Assembly (NCBI GenBank): GCA_008360975.2
Contig: CM039182.1
Location: 104,997,443 to 105,061,442, forward strand
DNA length: 64,000 bases
Direction: 5' to 3'
Source of the DNA: Lichenostomus cassidix
Lineage: Eukaryota; Chordata; Aves; Passeriformes; Meliphagidae
This document shows positions 1 to 13,759 of the stretch, piece by piece. Position numbers and translations under genes: made by a program. The notes beneath the pieces are model-generated. The model searched no databases, had not been told where the DNA came from, and saw nothing but the letters and a program-made list of their open reading frames with translations. Every line of letters begins with the position of its first letter. Position 1 is the stretch's first letter.

Positions 1-330
1 TAGATCTCAGAGCACAAAGCTTGGTCAGTACAATTATGATTAGGACAATGGGCAGGATTTGCCCCCCTTTTCTGCCCAACCCTGGGAAAATTCAGGCTGA
101 AGTGGTAGAGAAAATCTGTACCAAACAAAAAACATGTTGATTGTTTTCCTTTGTCTTATATGGCAATGAGTGTTGATTTACAAATGATTTTAGGTTCAAC
201 TTTAAATAGTTTGGGAAAATAATCCATTCCATATATCTTGTTCTGTTTTGAAATTATATACCGTACACTCTACCATGCAGAGTTTATTCCTTTTCTAAAA
301 AAATAAATAAAAGTTTAAAAAAAATTGAAA
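1..330 (+). other. Possible end of a plus-strand 3'UTR with tandem poly(A) signals
   Basis: No coding frame is visible. Two overlapping AATAAA hexamers (302-307 and 306-311) lie on the plus strand, followed by A-rich sequence. In mammals CABLES1 lies on this side of TMEM241 and is transcribed towards it, so this could be the last part of a CABLES1 3'UTR. That identity comes from synteny only; I saw no CABLES1 coding exon. Confidence 0.3.
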
Positions 331-3300
331 ACCACAGACTCTTTTCCACCAGTGACAGTATGTAAAATTATTCTGTCTCTCATCTGTACATGACAAGGGG
401 TTTAGTTTTGTCTCCCTCTGGGACATAGAGCTGCTTATTAATAAGCCAATGGTGGAATTGCCAAAGGATCCTCACCCTCTCCTGGCATTCAGCTCCCTGC
501 AGAGCCCTCATTTCTAGGATCTTCTCTCACTACCTTTACCCATCACTCCAGAGACCCACAACTTTAAATCATATATGTGACAATATGAACATTAGTGTGA
601 TTTACACAGACTCCAGCACATACAAACACGCAGAAAAGTACTTACCAATCATTTTCCTAAAATACCTATTAACAGGCAATGGCTTCTTTGGGATTGTTTG
701 TAACATATCTAAATGACACAAACTTCAGCTAATTGCTCCAGCCTCCTCCAATACAGAGCTCACAGCATGAGACTTCTGTGGAAGCAGTGAGGAGTGGTTT
801 GCTAAGAGATGATTGCACCTTCCCACGATGCTGAAGGATTTTGGCACCAGGCCCCACAATAAATGTAAAAAAACACAAACAAGGTAAAAGTAGTTGAGCG
901 AGGCGAGAGACTGAGCAATCGGAGTAACAATGCCAACATCACTAGCTGAGACTGAAATCTGTCCCAGGTTGCACCTTTGGGAAGGGAAGGGAGTGTGGGA
1001 AGCAGATTTGAGCTTAATTTGTTCATCTCCCATTGTAAAGTATGTACTGAGGAGGGAGGGAAAAAGAGGGGAAAAACATCAGGTGCATCCCTTCAAAGAA
1101 TGTTGTATGCAAAGCAAAAAGGCTTTTGTGAAATCCCAAATGGTGATGCCTCCCACCAACTTCATGTGAGCCTGTAACAGCCAGAGATACCCACGTCAGC
1201 CTGGAACCTGCTGGTCCAGATGAGCTCAGAAGAGAGCTCTTCAGTCACTGAAAAAAACCAACAAACACACACCCTGCAGACCCCAGGCCCCAGCAGCAAA
1301 TACCAGGACCAACAGAGAGGAGAAGCAATGCTTATAGCATGGTACTGGGAAAGAGTAGGAGCTGTGATCCTGGAAAAGGGCCTGCACACCTTCAAGGCAG
1401 GGTGGACCAAGAAGTTGCTGCTGATTTAAGCAGCAAACACATTCTTCCCTTAACAAGACCTAATGTTTGGCTACTATCATAAGGTGCCCTCTGGACAGGC
1501 TCAGCTAGCTTGTGATACACCCCTTTCCATAACCTTGTTTAACATCATCTTAAGCCAGCTAGGACCCTTGCCTCTGTTACGCTGTTTATACAGATACTCA
1601 AGGACTTAATTCCTCAAACCTAAAGAAGTATTCCAGTTTGCAGTCAAATTTCATTGGTGACCAATTTATAACTTCTAGAACTAAGCGCAGTATTTCATCT
1701 AATTTGAATGTGAAGTCTTTTCCCTGTATGAATTCTGCTGTGTGGTGCTCCTTGGCAGCAATGCTTAACAAAGTCCTGGAATTTAGTTAAGCAAGATACT
1801 AATAGGAGAAAGTAGAGGAGAGAAAACCAATCCTCTCCTAGGAGCTTCGAGTTGTAGTGAATTGTTGTCTTGGTTAACATCAGTGGGTACAACTATCGGG
1901 GAAGAAGCTGTGCAAGTCAGGTTTTCAGAACCACTGAAATGAGACCTAAACTTTCCTCATTTTCAGTGTGCCAGCAGCCATGAGGTGGCCTTTATACCCT
2001 TCTATCCCTTCCATGCATACACAGGCCCAAAGGGCAAGTTTCCCTCTTCCTCATTGCTACCCTTTACCGACAGCTGGAGGGTTTTTACTCTTGAGTGTTG
2101 ACTGGGAGAGCAAAAGGATGAAGAGGCCAGAAGGGTTTATTTACAAACCAGTATTAAATCACCTGTGTTCAAAAACAAAGACTGGTTTACCAGGAATGGA
2201 TTCTGTTCATTGTTTTAGGAGAGGAATATTGGAATTTTCTCTTAGGTCTTAGACTGGGCTTTAGATAAGCTCTTCTTTAGGCTGGAGCCTTCCAGCAAGG
2301 AAAGATTCAGAGATACCTAGACTAACTTAAGCCACTTGTATTTCCCTTGTTGCCGTACCATTTATGTTGCCCACAGAGCTGAACTGTGCTGGCTTTTTAT
2401 AAAGGACAAAGGCATTGTTTTGCAGCACAAAAATGACAGGCACAGCATCAGCTTTTAGTATCTCACCAGAAGACTTAAAGAACCCTGTTCTGGTCCCTAG
2501 ATTGTTTTCCCCTCTGTATCAGGAACCCCTGGGAATGCACAGGTCTGAGCTCTTTCTCCTTATCTCACATGTCTCCAGTCATCACACCCATCTAAATTAA
2601 AATTAAAAGGAGGTAAGATGGCAAATCTCAACATATTTATAGAGTGCTAAAAAAAGAGCAAGCTTACCAAACAGTAAGCACAAGACTTGCATGCTGGTTT
2701 TCTCCCTCCTTGCAAGGAATGCTCGTGGCAGTCCCTGGCTGGGGAAGCAGCACACTCATGACAGCCTCCCCCAGCCCTTCACAACTCAACGTGCTCTTAA
2801 CTAAACAGCCACTCTGCATGGCAAGGGAAGATAACACTCCAGGAATAGATTCAGAAGAATTGCAGGGCTGAACAGTCTGACAGGCTGCGTGAGGGAAGAA
2901 GGGATGGTTCGCAAAATTATAAATGTGCAGAAAACAGCAGGAGGCTGTGGTTTCCAGTGGTATTTTCTGTTGGCAACCAAAGAAACATGAATACTGGGGC
3001 AGGAGTTTTGTTTAAAAATATGAAAAACCTAATGAAGAAACAGTAGCTGTGAAGTTCTAAAAAGACTCCTAAGATACTTTTGTTTCTAAACTGCACTCAT
3101 CTCGCTCAGAGCAAAACTGACTGAATTGCTACCATCTGAGTTGGATTAATGGTCTAGACCATGCTGTTTCCCCAACCCCTCCCCACTTGCCAGCACATCT
3201 GTAAGCAGAAGCCTGAACCCCAGACAGGTTCTTCACATTGCCCTGCATCTGTGAGAGCATAGCCTGTGAAGCAATTAACACCTGTCAATTAAACTGCCTC

Positions 3301-4347
3301 ATGCAGTCCTTTTTAATTGGGAAAGATGCAGTTCTGTCCTCAGTGCAGGGCAAGAGCACATGGTGGGCCAGGTTCCCACCTGGATACATTGGCTCCCTCC
3401 TAGCTGCATGCTGGGGTAAGACCTGGCTGTGTACCCACATTCATTCAGCTTCCCTTGAGAAGGAATCCCACAGCACCAACAAGAAGGGCAGCAAGAGGTC
3501 ATCACCACAGTTGTCCACATGAACATCCCTAGAGGAAAAGGGAGAAGAAAGGAGAACTGAAGCAGTGACTACCCCATTCACCATCATCATCTTTATTGTC
3601 AGCATCACCTTCACCCTCGTCTGTTCTTAAGATGTGGGCCTCTCTTCTCTCACCATCTGTGAGACAACTAAGAGGGTGCTGAATGAACAGCATGACTGAA
3701 ATGCAACCATTAGCAACCTTCCTTCTGCCTTCAAGGTCTAAAGTGAGCTATTTGAAGAGGGCTTAGTCTGAGCTCTAATCCCCATGATGCAACCCAGGCA
3801 CTGACTGCACTGGGGCTCCTCATGGAACACAAGCATTTCAACAGAACATCAAAGCATAGATTTTGACATTTCAGGTGGACAAAGTCCAACACATTTCCAA
3901 ACATCAGTAGGTTGTGATAATGTCAGTCTCTTCTAGTTGTGAACATTTTTTCTGGTCAAAGCTAGATCAACTCCAGCTTATAAGCAACCCCAAGGCATTT
4001 ACATCATTTACATGCAGATCTTCCAAAGGCACAGCAGATTTTTGAAAGCTCAATATGTAATGACTTCTTTCAGAGCAACTTCCTCCCAGCTATCCTGAAA
4101 CATCCTTCCATGAGCAGCAGAGACTGTATGGCATTGAAATCTGGGGTATTCCATGGGCCAAAATGACAGTGCACACAAAGCCATCCCCAGAACTGCAAAG
4201 GCTTCATCTCCCACAACAGCCTGAGAGGTTCATTAATGTTTTCTGAATACAAGATTATGCAAGCTGCCATCTGCCTACCAGGGTGATCAGTGTATCTGCA
4301 CAGAATGGAGGTGAATTAGGACAACAACCTTCATAGAAGAAAAAAAT

Positions 4348-4397
4348 ACTTCTTTTTTTTTCTTTTTTTTTTTTTTACTTCTTTTTTTTTTTTTTCT
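4348..4397 (+). repeat. Polypyrimidine tract
   Basis: Nearly uninterrupted T with a few C, broken by an acttc that also occurs at its start, so it may be a duplicated acttc-T(n) unit. Confidence 0.85.
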
Positions 4398-4803
4398 AGT
4401 ACAAAATCTTTCACTTCCTCAAACCTGAGAAATATCATGGCAAGTCAGACCTCCACCAGTCAGTGAAGCATAGGAGGTGTTGCATTCAGATGTACTTTCT
4501 AAGGAACATTTCAGATCACAGTTTCAAGTATGGATCATGCAGATTGATTAAGAACAAAATCCCATTTCCCCTTTTATTCCTTGTTACATTCTTTTCTCTT
4601 GACTGCTGCTGTTTAGGCATCTTATTTTACTCCCCCTCCTCCCCACTCCATTTTTTTCACCTTTTATTATTTGAATAAGCACAAAGATAAAGAGAAACAA
4701 GTTGATGCAGTGCTGGGAGTTGAGTCTGGCTGACTCTTTCACATGGTGCATCCGGAGCTGCAGACTCCACCCTTCGTCTGATTTATTTTAAAAGCCTGCT
4801 GTG

Positions 4804-4855
4804 TCCATTAATGGAAAATTGGACTCTGTTCAGGCTGTGATGGTGTCCATGGACA
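4804..4855. promoter_or_regulatory. Two 12-bp perfect palindromes
   Basis: TCCATTAATGGA (4804-4815) and TGTCCATGGACA (4844-4855) are perfect palindromes 28 bp apart. The first contains ATTA/TAAT, the core of homeodomain dimer sites. Confidence 0.35.
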
Positions 4856-7800
4856 GGAAAATGGAAAGTTTCAGATTAAAGCTGCAGGAGACCAGGAAGA
4901 AAAATATCTGGAGAATTTAATTGATGGTGGCAGCGCAATAATTGCAGACAAATATAAAAGAAATGGAAGTCTGTGACACAAAGCAGATCCTTGGGTCACA
5001 AGGAGGGGAGCATGAATGTCTGCAAGGCCACAGGGCTGAGAAATTAAAATATTCCTCACCAGCAGGAAGTTCAAACGTTGCAAAACTGAACACGTAGGAT
5101 AAAACCACTATCATTGTTGTGTTACATTTGCTAACCATCCAAGTTATTCACCTCTTAAAGATGTGAGACGTATCTGATGACACCATCTGATCTGAGAAAG
5201 TGGTCAGAATCTCAGAGACATCATTCTGCAGTTTCATTAGAATAAACAGCTTGGAGAGTCACCTTTACTGAAAACCCAGTCAGACATTGGAGAAGCCCAT
5301 CAAGGCACATGGGAAACAATTACACCTGGGTTGCTGCTGTCCATAGAGTGGAAACCAATGAATCACTGAACAGACTACAAATCCCAACCAAGCTTAGAGC
5401 CCAGCAATGGGATTCCTGGGGAAAAAATAAATATGTTAAAAGCTGTAAAACCAAGCAGAATTACTGCTTTTAAGCCCACTGAATGATGTAGTAACAATAC
5501 TGTCCTCATATGATTTTTTTTCAGTTAACAGTGTAGCAATAAAGTAAAAATATAACTGTAATTATGGCTATTTATGCAAGACTACTGTAGAATACAGGAG
5601 GAGATGAAACCAGTATGGTGACATGGAAACTTAATGAATTCTGCATCCAAACCCTGCCCCCCTCCAAATTCCAAAACCCTAAAGAATGCTCTTGCTGAAA
5701 TCTCATGCCATGGTCTTGCTTTATTGTTTGTTTTTAAACTGTTACATGGAAAATTATGATAGAATTCTATGGCAGGAACATATTTTTGGAATGGGCAAAA
5801 GTATGTTGGGCTACTTGGTACCTTCCTATTAAGGCAAGACAGCCAAATCTCCAGCCCATGAAAGAATTTTTCATGAAGTGAATTCATGAAGTATCTCAGA
5901 GAGACCAACATGAAAGACACTGGCTTTTTAAGAGCATGTTCTCTTCTTTCCCTAAGAAACACAAATACATGCAAAACCTTTCCAGTCTTTACATTTGGAA
6001 GAAATGATTGCATGGACTGGGAACTGGTACAACATAATATTCTATTGTTTTCATCCTCCTAGCTGAAATCACAGCCTAAGACATTCCCATCAGCACAGCC
6101 ATCTGTTTACAGGAGCTGGATCTAGCCTGAAGCCCATACAAAGTGAAGAGAGGAACATCATTGATAGAGCAGATTTAATTTTCATCAGTTTAAAAGATGA
6201 GGCTTATTAGCTCATGGTGAAGAACATGGTGCTAGACCCAAGTTACCTTCAGTCTAGAAAACTCTGCCTGTTTTCCCACGATCTGTTGAAGCCCCAGATG
6301 CTGGCAGCAAGAGGTTACACAATCATCTCAGCTGTTTTCCACTGCATGTACTCCTTTAAAACTGACTTTCCATGGTTTCAAAGAAGGGTTTGAACCAGAG
6401 TGGTGCATTTTTGTCACATTTTCAGAAACAAGAAGAGTAAGAAACATGAGAGGGATTTTGAAGGGAAAGGGGAAGTTATTCTGTGGCTTTTACACCAATT
6501 TCTGTAGCAGGAGGTCAAGGGTTCCTCTGTCAAAATTTTCAGTGGTGCTGCCTTTGCAATTCAGCATTTGCTCGCTCTGGTGAACTACACTTCTCTCCAA
6601 ACATTTCTGAATCACAGAAACAGGGCTTGTTTGTTTGTTTTAACCCAAAAAACCCCAATATAGTCGAGTTTTTTCCATCTGAGAGACTGCGGTAAGCAAT
6701 TTATGCATACAGATGGCTATTCACAACAGGAGCCATTCAATTCTTTGCTCAGCAATTTTAATATTCCACTTCGAATACAGCTGAGCCACATGAAATTCTG
6801 TTGTGTAAGGCTCTCCTTCAAAGTAGAGATTTATTTTCTTTGGTTACAGCTCATCAAATCTTGAGGCTACAGCCATCTGTGTTAATCTCTGCACAGTCTG
6901 TTCTTATTCATCATCAATAATAAGCCCAAGGAGCACCCATACTGAAGACAGTACGAACAGACAACTATAATAAAGAAATAAAAGCTGCCTTGCTGAAATT
7001 TTTAGCTTCTGTGTCTATCATACATCCTAATTCTTTGACCATAAGTGGAGACATCAAATGAGGGAAAACAATTAACTTCACCCTGAAGGAACATAATGTT
7101 TGAAAGAAAGTTCAACTATGTTTTCTGAGTGGCCATTATGGGAGTGATTTGCAGATCTCAGGCTTTGGCAGTGGGACAGCTGGCAGCAGAATGGCAAAGA
7201 GAAGAACTTGGATGCTGTTTGCTTCTTCCTGCTAAAATTTATTGTGTCTCTTACACCACAGCTATGTGGATGTTCTCTACTAACTGCTGAAGCTTCCTGC
7301 ACAAGTAGACTGGGTTGTTCAGCTACTGGCAGGCGAGATCCAGGGCAATGCCTGCAGAGTCACATAATAGCGTTACCTCCAGCTTGATCTCCACTGACAC
7401 TGAAATGAGGTTGTCACTTCTGTCGTTCAGCTTAAATGGAGAAACTCGCTGTAAGGGCTGATCACGCTGAGCATCCTTGGCAACATGCTGATAATCTTTT
7501 TCCTGGTATTGGACTGCCCACAGGGTTGCAGACTTTATGGGCATGAAAGGTCTCAATTAATATTTCCCCTGTCTGCTCAAACCTGAAGGAATTTAATTTG
7601 CTAACTTGTGAACTGGTGGTGGTAACTGGCACAGGGACCCCTTCCCTGAGAAGGCAAAGAACAGACCAATTTCTAGGCAATCAGTAAGGGAGAAGTGACT
7701 CTTTAAGAGATGTTTTCCATTACTTATTTGAAGCCAAAGCTCATCACTTGTTGTCCCAGAAGGTACGTAACAGAGAAACAGCAAAAATCCATTTTGGTTG

Positions 7801-8734
7801 CCCTCTCCAGCCAAGGCTAGAGGGGACGATTAGCCAGACTAGCTTGGTCCCCACAGCTTTCAAAGGAAGGTCTGAGAAATACCTGCCTTGAGGCATTTCC
7901 CACCCCAGTCAATGAACACTTTCTGCTTTTGCGATGTGACTGCTAATTACAGCCATGCAGTTCTTACAGCGGGCATCTGCAAATCGCCAAAACATTTCTG
8001 CTTAACAACCACTCCATGCCTGAACCATACTCAGCAGAAACTCCAACCCCCTTGTCAGTCTAATTGGTGTCAGTGATACTCCTTCTGTGCTTATGCATGG
8101 TAGGCAGCATTCCCAGCTCTCCACTTTTCCTTTCCATCTTTGTTGCCTAATGACCAGTTTCTCAATCTGAATAACCATTTCCTCCAAACAACACCAACCT
8201 TTCTCCTTACCAGGTTCGAAGGGATTGTGCTGGTTGTTTTATTCAGCCAGGTTGCTCCAGGCAGGTGCTGTTCTTACACAGTATCACAAGGCACTGGTTG
8301 CCTGCAACTCCAGCATAAACAAACTTGTTGGTGCACCAGCTTTCCCCATCGGCAGTGGTACAGAAATCAGAAGTTTAAGTGTAAACAGAGATCAAACTCC
8401 TACAGGAAAATGGGCCTTGCCTTTGATTCCCAACCTGTATGGCCCTCAAGCACTTGAACCAACATGAATCTTAGGGTAGAGCAACCACTTCTTCACCAGC
8501 TTCTCCCACGAACATGCAAGTTTTCCTCCCTCTCAAACTGATGTTTGTCAGGAGTCACGAAAGGTATGGGACTGCTGATGGCAAATAGGAAGCAGAAAAG
8601 CTCAAGCAGTCTCAGGGTCTCCCACAGTCCTGACTGCAAATACAGGATTTCACCCATTGCCTGGGAGGAGCACAGAGAGAGACTTGCACCCATTTCACGA
8701 TATTCTTCTATATACAGTATTCTCCACATGGGCA

Positions 8735-8774
8735 ACAAGTTCACGGCTGAACAACTTCACAGCTGAACAAGTTC
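8735..8774 (+). repeat. 16-bp tandem repeat, 2.5 copies
   Basis: The unit is acaaSttcacRgctga: copies at 8735-8750 and 8751-8766 and a partial third (acaagttc). Confidence 0.85.
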
Positions 8775-9727
8775 TAGGCTATGAGTTTTCAAATCTTAAT
8801 GACAGAACAAATGAGAAATATACAAGCATGCTCCCAGTGTGGCTTTCCGAAGGGTTTTGTATGCCATCAAATCAAGAACTTAACATGCCAGCTGACTGCT
8901 CCCACCTACCCTGGAAGCCAAGACAATTACTAAAAGGTAGAAGAGTATTGTGACTGCTTCCCATCACAGATACTAAAGAGGAGGTACACTCCCCATCTCA
9001 GTGATCCAGAAGAGAGCTCAACTTATTTAGTAGCATTATTTTCTAGAAGAAATCAAGGCTTACATGACACTTTAGTTAAAAAAAGGGTTAAGTTTCTCAA
9101 ACCAGGCAAATAATATGGAAATAGTTACACAACCTTCATAGGCTCCTCTAATTCCTTTTTGGGACTAAACAGACATGTATTTGTAATACACCCTAATTTA
9201 AAAAAAGCAAAACAACAAACCCACAAAGAAAAGTCCCAGCCCCTGCAACCCCCAAACGTATGAATAAGAAACACATTTTCAGAAGCAAATCTCATCCCAT
9301 TTTATCTCCTTGTACAAAAGTATTTCAGCCTCAGTTTTTTCAGTTCTGCCCCCAATCTCCTTCCCCTCACCCACGCCTTCTTTTCAAACCAAATGAGCCT
9401 GTCCCTGCCTCTATCCTCTGGAACAGGATTAAAGTTTCACACTGAGCCTGTTGCCTGGTTCACAGTAGCAGATGATCTGTTTGAAAGCTGTTCATTCAGC
9501 TCTGGGCAAGGCAAATTTGCCATGGAGTTTTCTTCAACCCCCCATTTCCCTTAGCTTACAGGTAAAACAATGCTGAAGGAAACCTTTCCTCAGCACTCAG
9601 TACACCTCCCAGCAACTAACTCTTCTACAATACTTGATAAAGCATCCTTTTGAAAGCATGTCCTATGTTGACATCACATCTCTTGAATTCTTCAGATATT
9701 CTAGTTTGAGGGTGGGAAACAAGAACA

Positions 9728-9765
9728 TATATATATGTATACATGCACACACACATACACAAATA
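9728..9765 (+). repeat. AT/AC dinucleotide-rich patch
   Basis: A run of atatatatatgtatac is followed by acacacacatacac. Confidence 0.8.
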
Positions 9766-11180
9766 GACTCATCCATCAACTCAGACACGGGTATTAAAAA
9801 GAGTAATGGTAAATCAGAATTCTATGCCTTACCAAATGTTTTTATGGGTCCAATGCTTCTTTTAAAAATCATTTTAAATACTATCTAAATCCTATTGCTT
9901 TTTGCTAAGATCACTTGCTCTGCAGATTTTCAGGTTCAGTGTTTAAAGACTGGCATAGATTCTCTGCCAGGACAACACAGCAATAAGCAACAACAGAATC
10001 AATTCAGTGTTAAGCATCAGGTTCATTTAATTCATTTACTAACATTTTCTGCTGGAAGCTATGTTACAGCCACCAGATCCAGAAGATTGTTTCAAAACAG
10101 AATCCCCATTGCCTGCATTTTTGTAATCCACTTGTAGTCCATATCCAGCAGCTTTACTCTTCAAGTCTTCTTTTGATGGCATTTAGCTTTAAGCAGAGGT
10201 TCTTTATGATGAAGGCCAGCCACATGCATGAGTCATGCCACTGCAGTAGATAATACAAGCTTTGTCCCAGTTTTTGTAAGAAAAAATTAAAAAGACGCTT
10301 GGGAAATAAGTGTAAGCAAGGTAGGATCACAAACGTATGACACGATTCAGGACCATCTCTGTCAGTGGTTTGATCAAAACTAGTAGATGTGGAAAGGGTA
10401 TGATGGGACAGCCTCTGGTACCTGCTGCATCTCAGAAAGACGAGCACACTCCAATTTTTCTCTCTAGTCTCATGTGTTGACAACCCAAGAACAGTAAATT
10501 CCTTAAATGATGGATACTGATAAATCTGGAGGTTTCTGTATCAGCTGAGCTACAGACCCACTGCTTTGCATTAAAGCATTAATTGGTGTCATTTCTTCTC
10601 TGCAACATAAAGGAGCTCCTCATTCCTCAGAGCTGTGTGTTCGGCATTTTGTGGTTTTGACAGACTGGAAGAAAGGTCAGTTAGATATAAATTATTTACC
10701 TTTGCATATTCTTGCTCTAAATTACTTAACATAACTGTCCGCTAGACTTACAAGAGTCATTTTAAGCTTGAACTTCTGAGGTTTCCTGCTTTGAAGATCA
10801 CTTTACCAACCCTGATGTTGTTTATTATGCAGCATTCCTCCTTCTGTGGCAGGGCTGAATTAAAGACCAGGGCACTACTTTCTCAAGAAAGCACCAGGTT
10901 TGCTCTGCCCAATCCTCTCCAGACCCCAACCTCTGCAAGGAGCCAGTAGTGCCTCCCCTGCCCACATTTCTCTTCTGCTGCCATCACCTGCTCACCCAGG
11001 GCTGTGAGGACCAGGAAGCCCAACCAGCACCTCTCTGTGTCTCTGCTCACTTGCGTGCTGCTGGTGGGAACATACCCCTTCCCAAGGGCACTGGTGGAGA
11101 GCCAGGGTTTTCTTGAAGCCCTCCCACAGCTGACGTTTAGGTTTGTATGACCTGCTCTGCACTGCCAGCTGAGATGCTGT

Positions 11181-11230
11181 CTTGAGGCTTTTCAACTTCT
11201 GCAGGTCAACTTGGGGCTTTTCAACTTCTG
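11181..11230 (+). repeat. 29-bp tandem duplication, second copy partial
   Basis: A segment starting cttgaggcttttcaacttct (11181) repeats at 11210 as cttggggcttttcaacttct with one mismatch over the shared 21 bp. Confidence 0.85.
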
Positions 11231-13759
11231 AAAACTTTTTCTAGCAGGTCACCTTTTCCCAGCTGGCATCCCCACCCCAGCACACATGCATTAAGAAAGG
11301 CACCACTTGCTCCAACAGCCAGAAGGGCTCTCTCGCCACCACATTTCCCCCACCACAGGGTTGGCCATTTGACAGCTCACTGTTACCAGTGCTGAACCAG
11401 CCCTTGGCTCACAGAACTCCCTCAGAGGCAGATGCCACACTGGAGCCTGACTTTGCTGTCCCCTCTGACACAGCCTGAGCAAGGAACCAAGTCTTTAGCA
11501 CCTTGAAAAAACTCTAATGTATAAAGATGGATTTTGAAGGCCACTGAGCTCTGTTACCACCCTACTCTGAGTTTTCAGAGAGACTGATGAGCCTCATGTT
11601 GGTCTGCAGGGGTCACCCTCATCTGAAGCAGGTGGGTTCTGTTCAGAGGGTACTTCTTCCCAGTCGTGTTTGACAGTGGAGCCCAACTTCACTGTTAACT
11701 CTGGTTCTTTGGTTTGCTTATGTAGCAATCAATTTAAACCCACACTATTTTACTCACCTCAAGCAGAGACTCAGAAATGCAAGCACATTGCACTAAGGCA
11801 CCGAAAAATGCAAACAGATTGTTTAACACACATAAGTTATATAAAAATGCAGTTGTCTTACTTGCAGAGGGATCCTAATGTAGTATCTCCAGAGACTGAA
11901 TTACCCCAGAGCCCAGAAAACATAAATGCCTGTTGCAGCCAAACAAGTTTCTTGCAGCCATGCCAAGATGCCCTCTGATCAAAGTGCTAGAGCAACCCTG
12001 GCTGCTGGTTTGGCCTTTGCCTTTCCACTGAGACCACCAGCAAGAGAGAAAATGGGTGTTCTGATTTGCTACATTGCTATGAACACCACAGGCAAAATAG
12101 AGGAAGATGAAAAAAACAGACTACAGCCTATCCTTGAAAGTTATGCAAGAAGAGAGGTACACGATGAGCTTTTCCCACAGCAAATGTTCCAGCTACGATT
12201 GCAAAACCTCAGCAATCACACAGGGACTCTTCCATGAGGTCTCCTAGGGTCACTATTCATTTCAAAGTCGGCAGAAAGGTGGCACAGCAAGGATCCTACC
12301 GTGTTGCCACAAGTGGTTGGCAGAGAGAGTTGTCTGGGGAAAGCCAGAATGCTGAAGCCATCACTCCCAGCACTGTCTGAATTTACAGACTGGAATGCCA
12401 TGAGGGTCCATGGCTGGCTGTGTCATGGCTCACTGAGTGTGAGTATGGGCTCAGCTTCCCATGTGGCTCATGCTGGTTTCAGGACTAGTGCTGAAGTTCA
12501 AGCATTTATTTTTTCATATGTGTCCCTCTCTCCCCCCTTCTTCCCAAACCTGAGATTTACCACCTGGCAAAAAAATGCCCCACTCCAAACTTAAGCCAGA
12601 GTGGGACCCAACATACATGGACAACGTGCCCATATAAAGTGACCTTTTGTGATTAATTGAGATAAGCCTAGGTACAATATAGACCAGAGTACTTCTCTTT
12701 TAAACGACAGCTTTTTTTTTTTTTTTCTGAAAACCAACTAATCTTTATCTAAAACTCCCCAGTCACAGGAATCGACTGCAAACATTTCCAGTCTTTGTTT
12801 GCCTTCTTTGTTAAATTATGGTGTTTTATTTGAAATTAAAATGTAGCCATATTTTCAAGCCCATCTGGTGGAATTTGTTAGATTGAAGCAGATATGACTC
12901 TGGTAACTGTAGCCTTATAGAAACCATGTCTAGACTAGTCACCCGGTTTCTGTCTACAGAGAGACATGGCACTTCCTAACACAGCAGTCTATTCAAGAAG
13001 GATCATCCCTGTGAGGGCAACTCTCTTTCCGCTGACTATGAAGAAAACTTGGACAACTTAGATTAATGGACTGCACTGTACATATCATGTGATACAAGTC
13101 TCTCTCCTCACTGAAGAGCTGTTATCAAGTTCCTTTTACCATGTAGGCCTTTCCCACAATTTTATAAACTCATAATTTAATATTGCTTTCACATAGATTG
13201 CAGGCTCTAATATATCAAGACTAATTTCTAAAAGCCATTAAGCAACCAGAAGTGAAATCATTTTAAGAACTCTTGAGATTAATTTCCTTACACTCTTTTT
13301 GACATTCATTCAAGGTTCATGTTCTTTGTTTCCTCTTGCAATTATTTAAGAGACAAACCACTGCTGGGAACAATACGTGTCCCTCCACCCCCTCCAGCTG
13401 ACAAAAATTTGCAGAGTTCAAGAGAAATCTCAGAGAATGAGAGAGAAAAAAATGCACAAAGAGCAATCACTACCAATATTGAGATTTATTGCTGATTTTC
13501 CCTTTCTGCAAAGCTGTCAAACTGCCACAGTTCCAGAAGGGGATTATCTCCACAAGCCCCTTGGCCTCAGTCCCTGTGCCAGTTCAGATGACATGACTAG
13601 AGACCTCTGTGTGGCAGCTTGCTGCTTACAGAACAGTTGGAGACAAAATCCATCCTTCCAGATCCTGAATTTATGGCAGGATCTCAGCTCTGACATTGTT
13701 TGGTATGACCCGCTGTCTGCTTAAAAAAAAAAAAAACAAAAAACCAACCAGGGGCATCC

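Larger units (their letters stand above)
331..13759. other. Non-coding stretch left of TMEM241
   Basis: No exon with plausible splice sites and a recognisable product was found on either strand. The region holds a pyrimidine-rich run (4348-4397), paired palindromes near 4.8 kb, short tandem repeats at 8735-8774 and 11181-11230, a dinucleotide-rich patch near 9.73-9.77 kb, and a GC-richer patch at about 10.86-11.48 kb. The open frames here (longest 143 codons) have no recognisable domains and fit chance expectation. Confidence 0.5.

Noticed and set aside
2745..2850. Minus-strand frame containing GLGEAV, resembling the TMEM241 C terminus
   Set aside because: Flanking residues do not match and the frame has no proper acceptor. 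The true C-terminal exon is at 14109-14169.
5582..6013. 143-codon open frame on minus
   Set aside because: No recognisable motif, no splice or promoter context; most likely accidental.
11926..12237. 103-codon open frame on plus with a polar C-terminal half
   Set aside because: No family recognised and no support from splice sites or neighbours.
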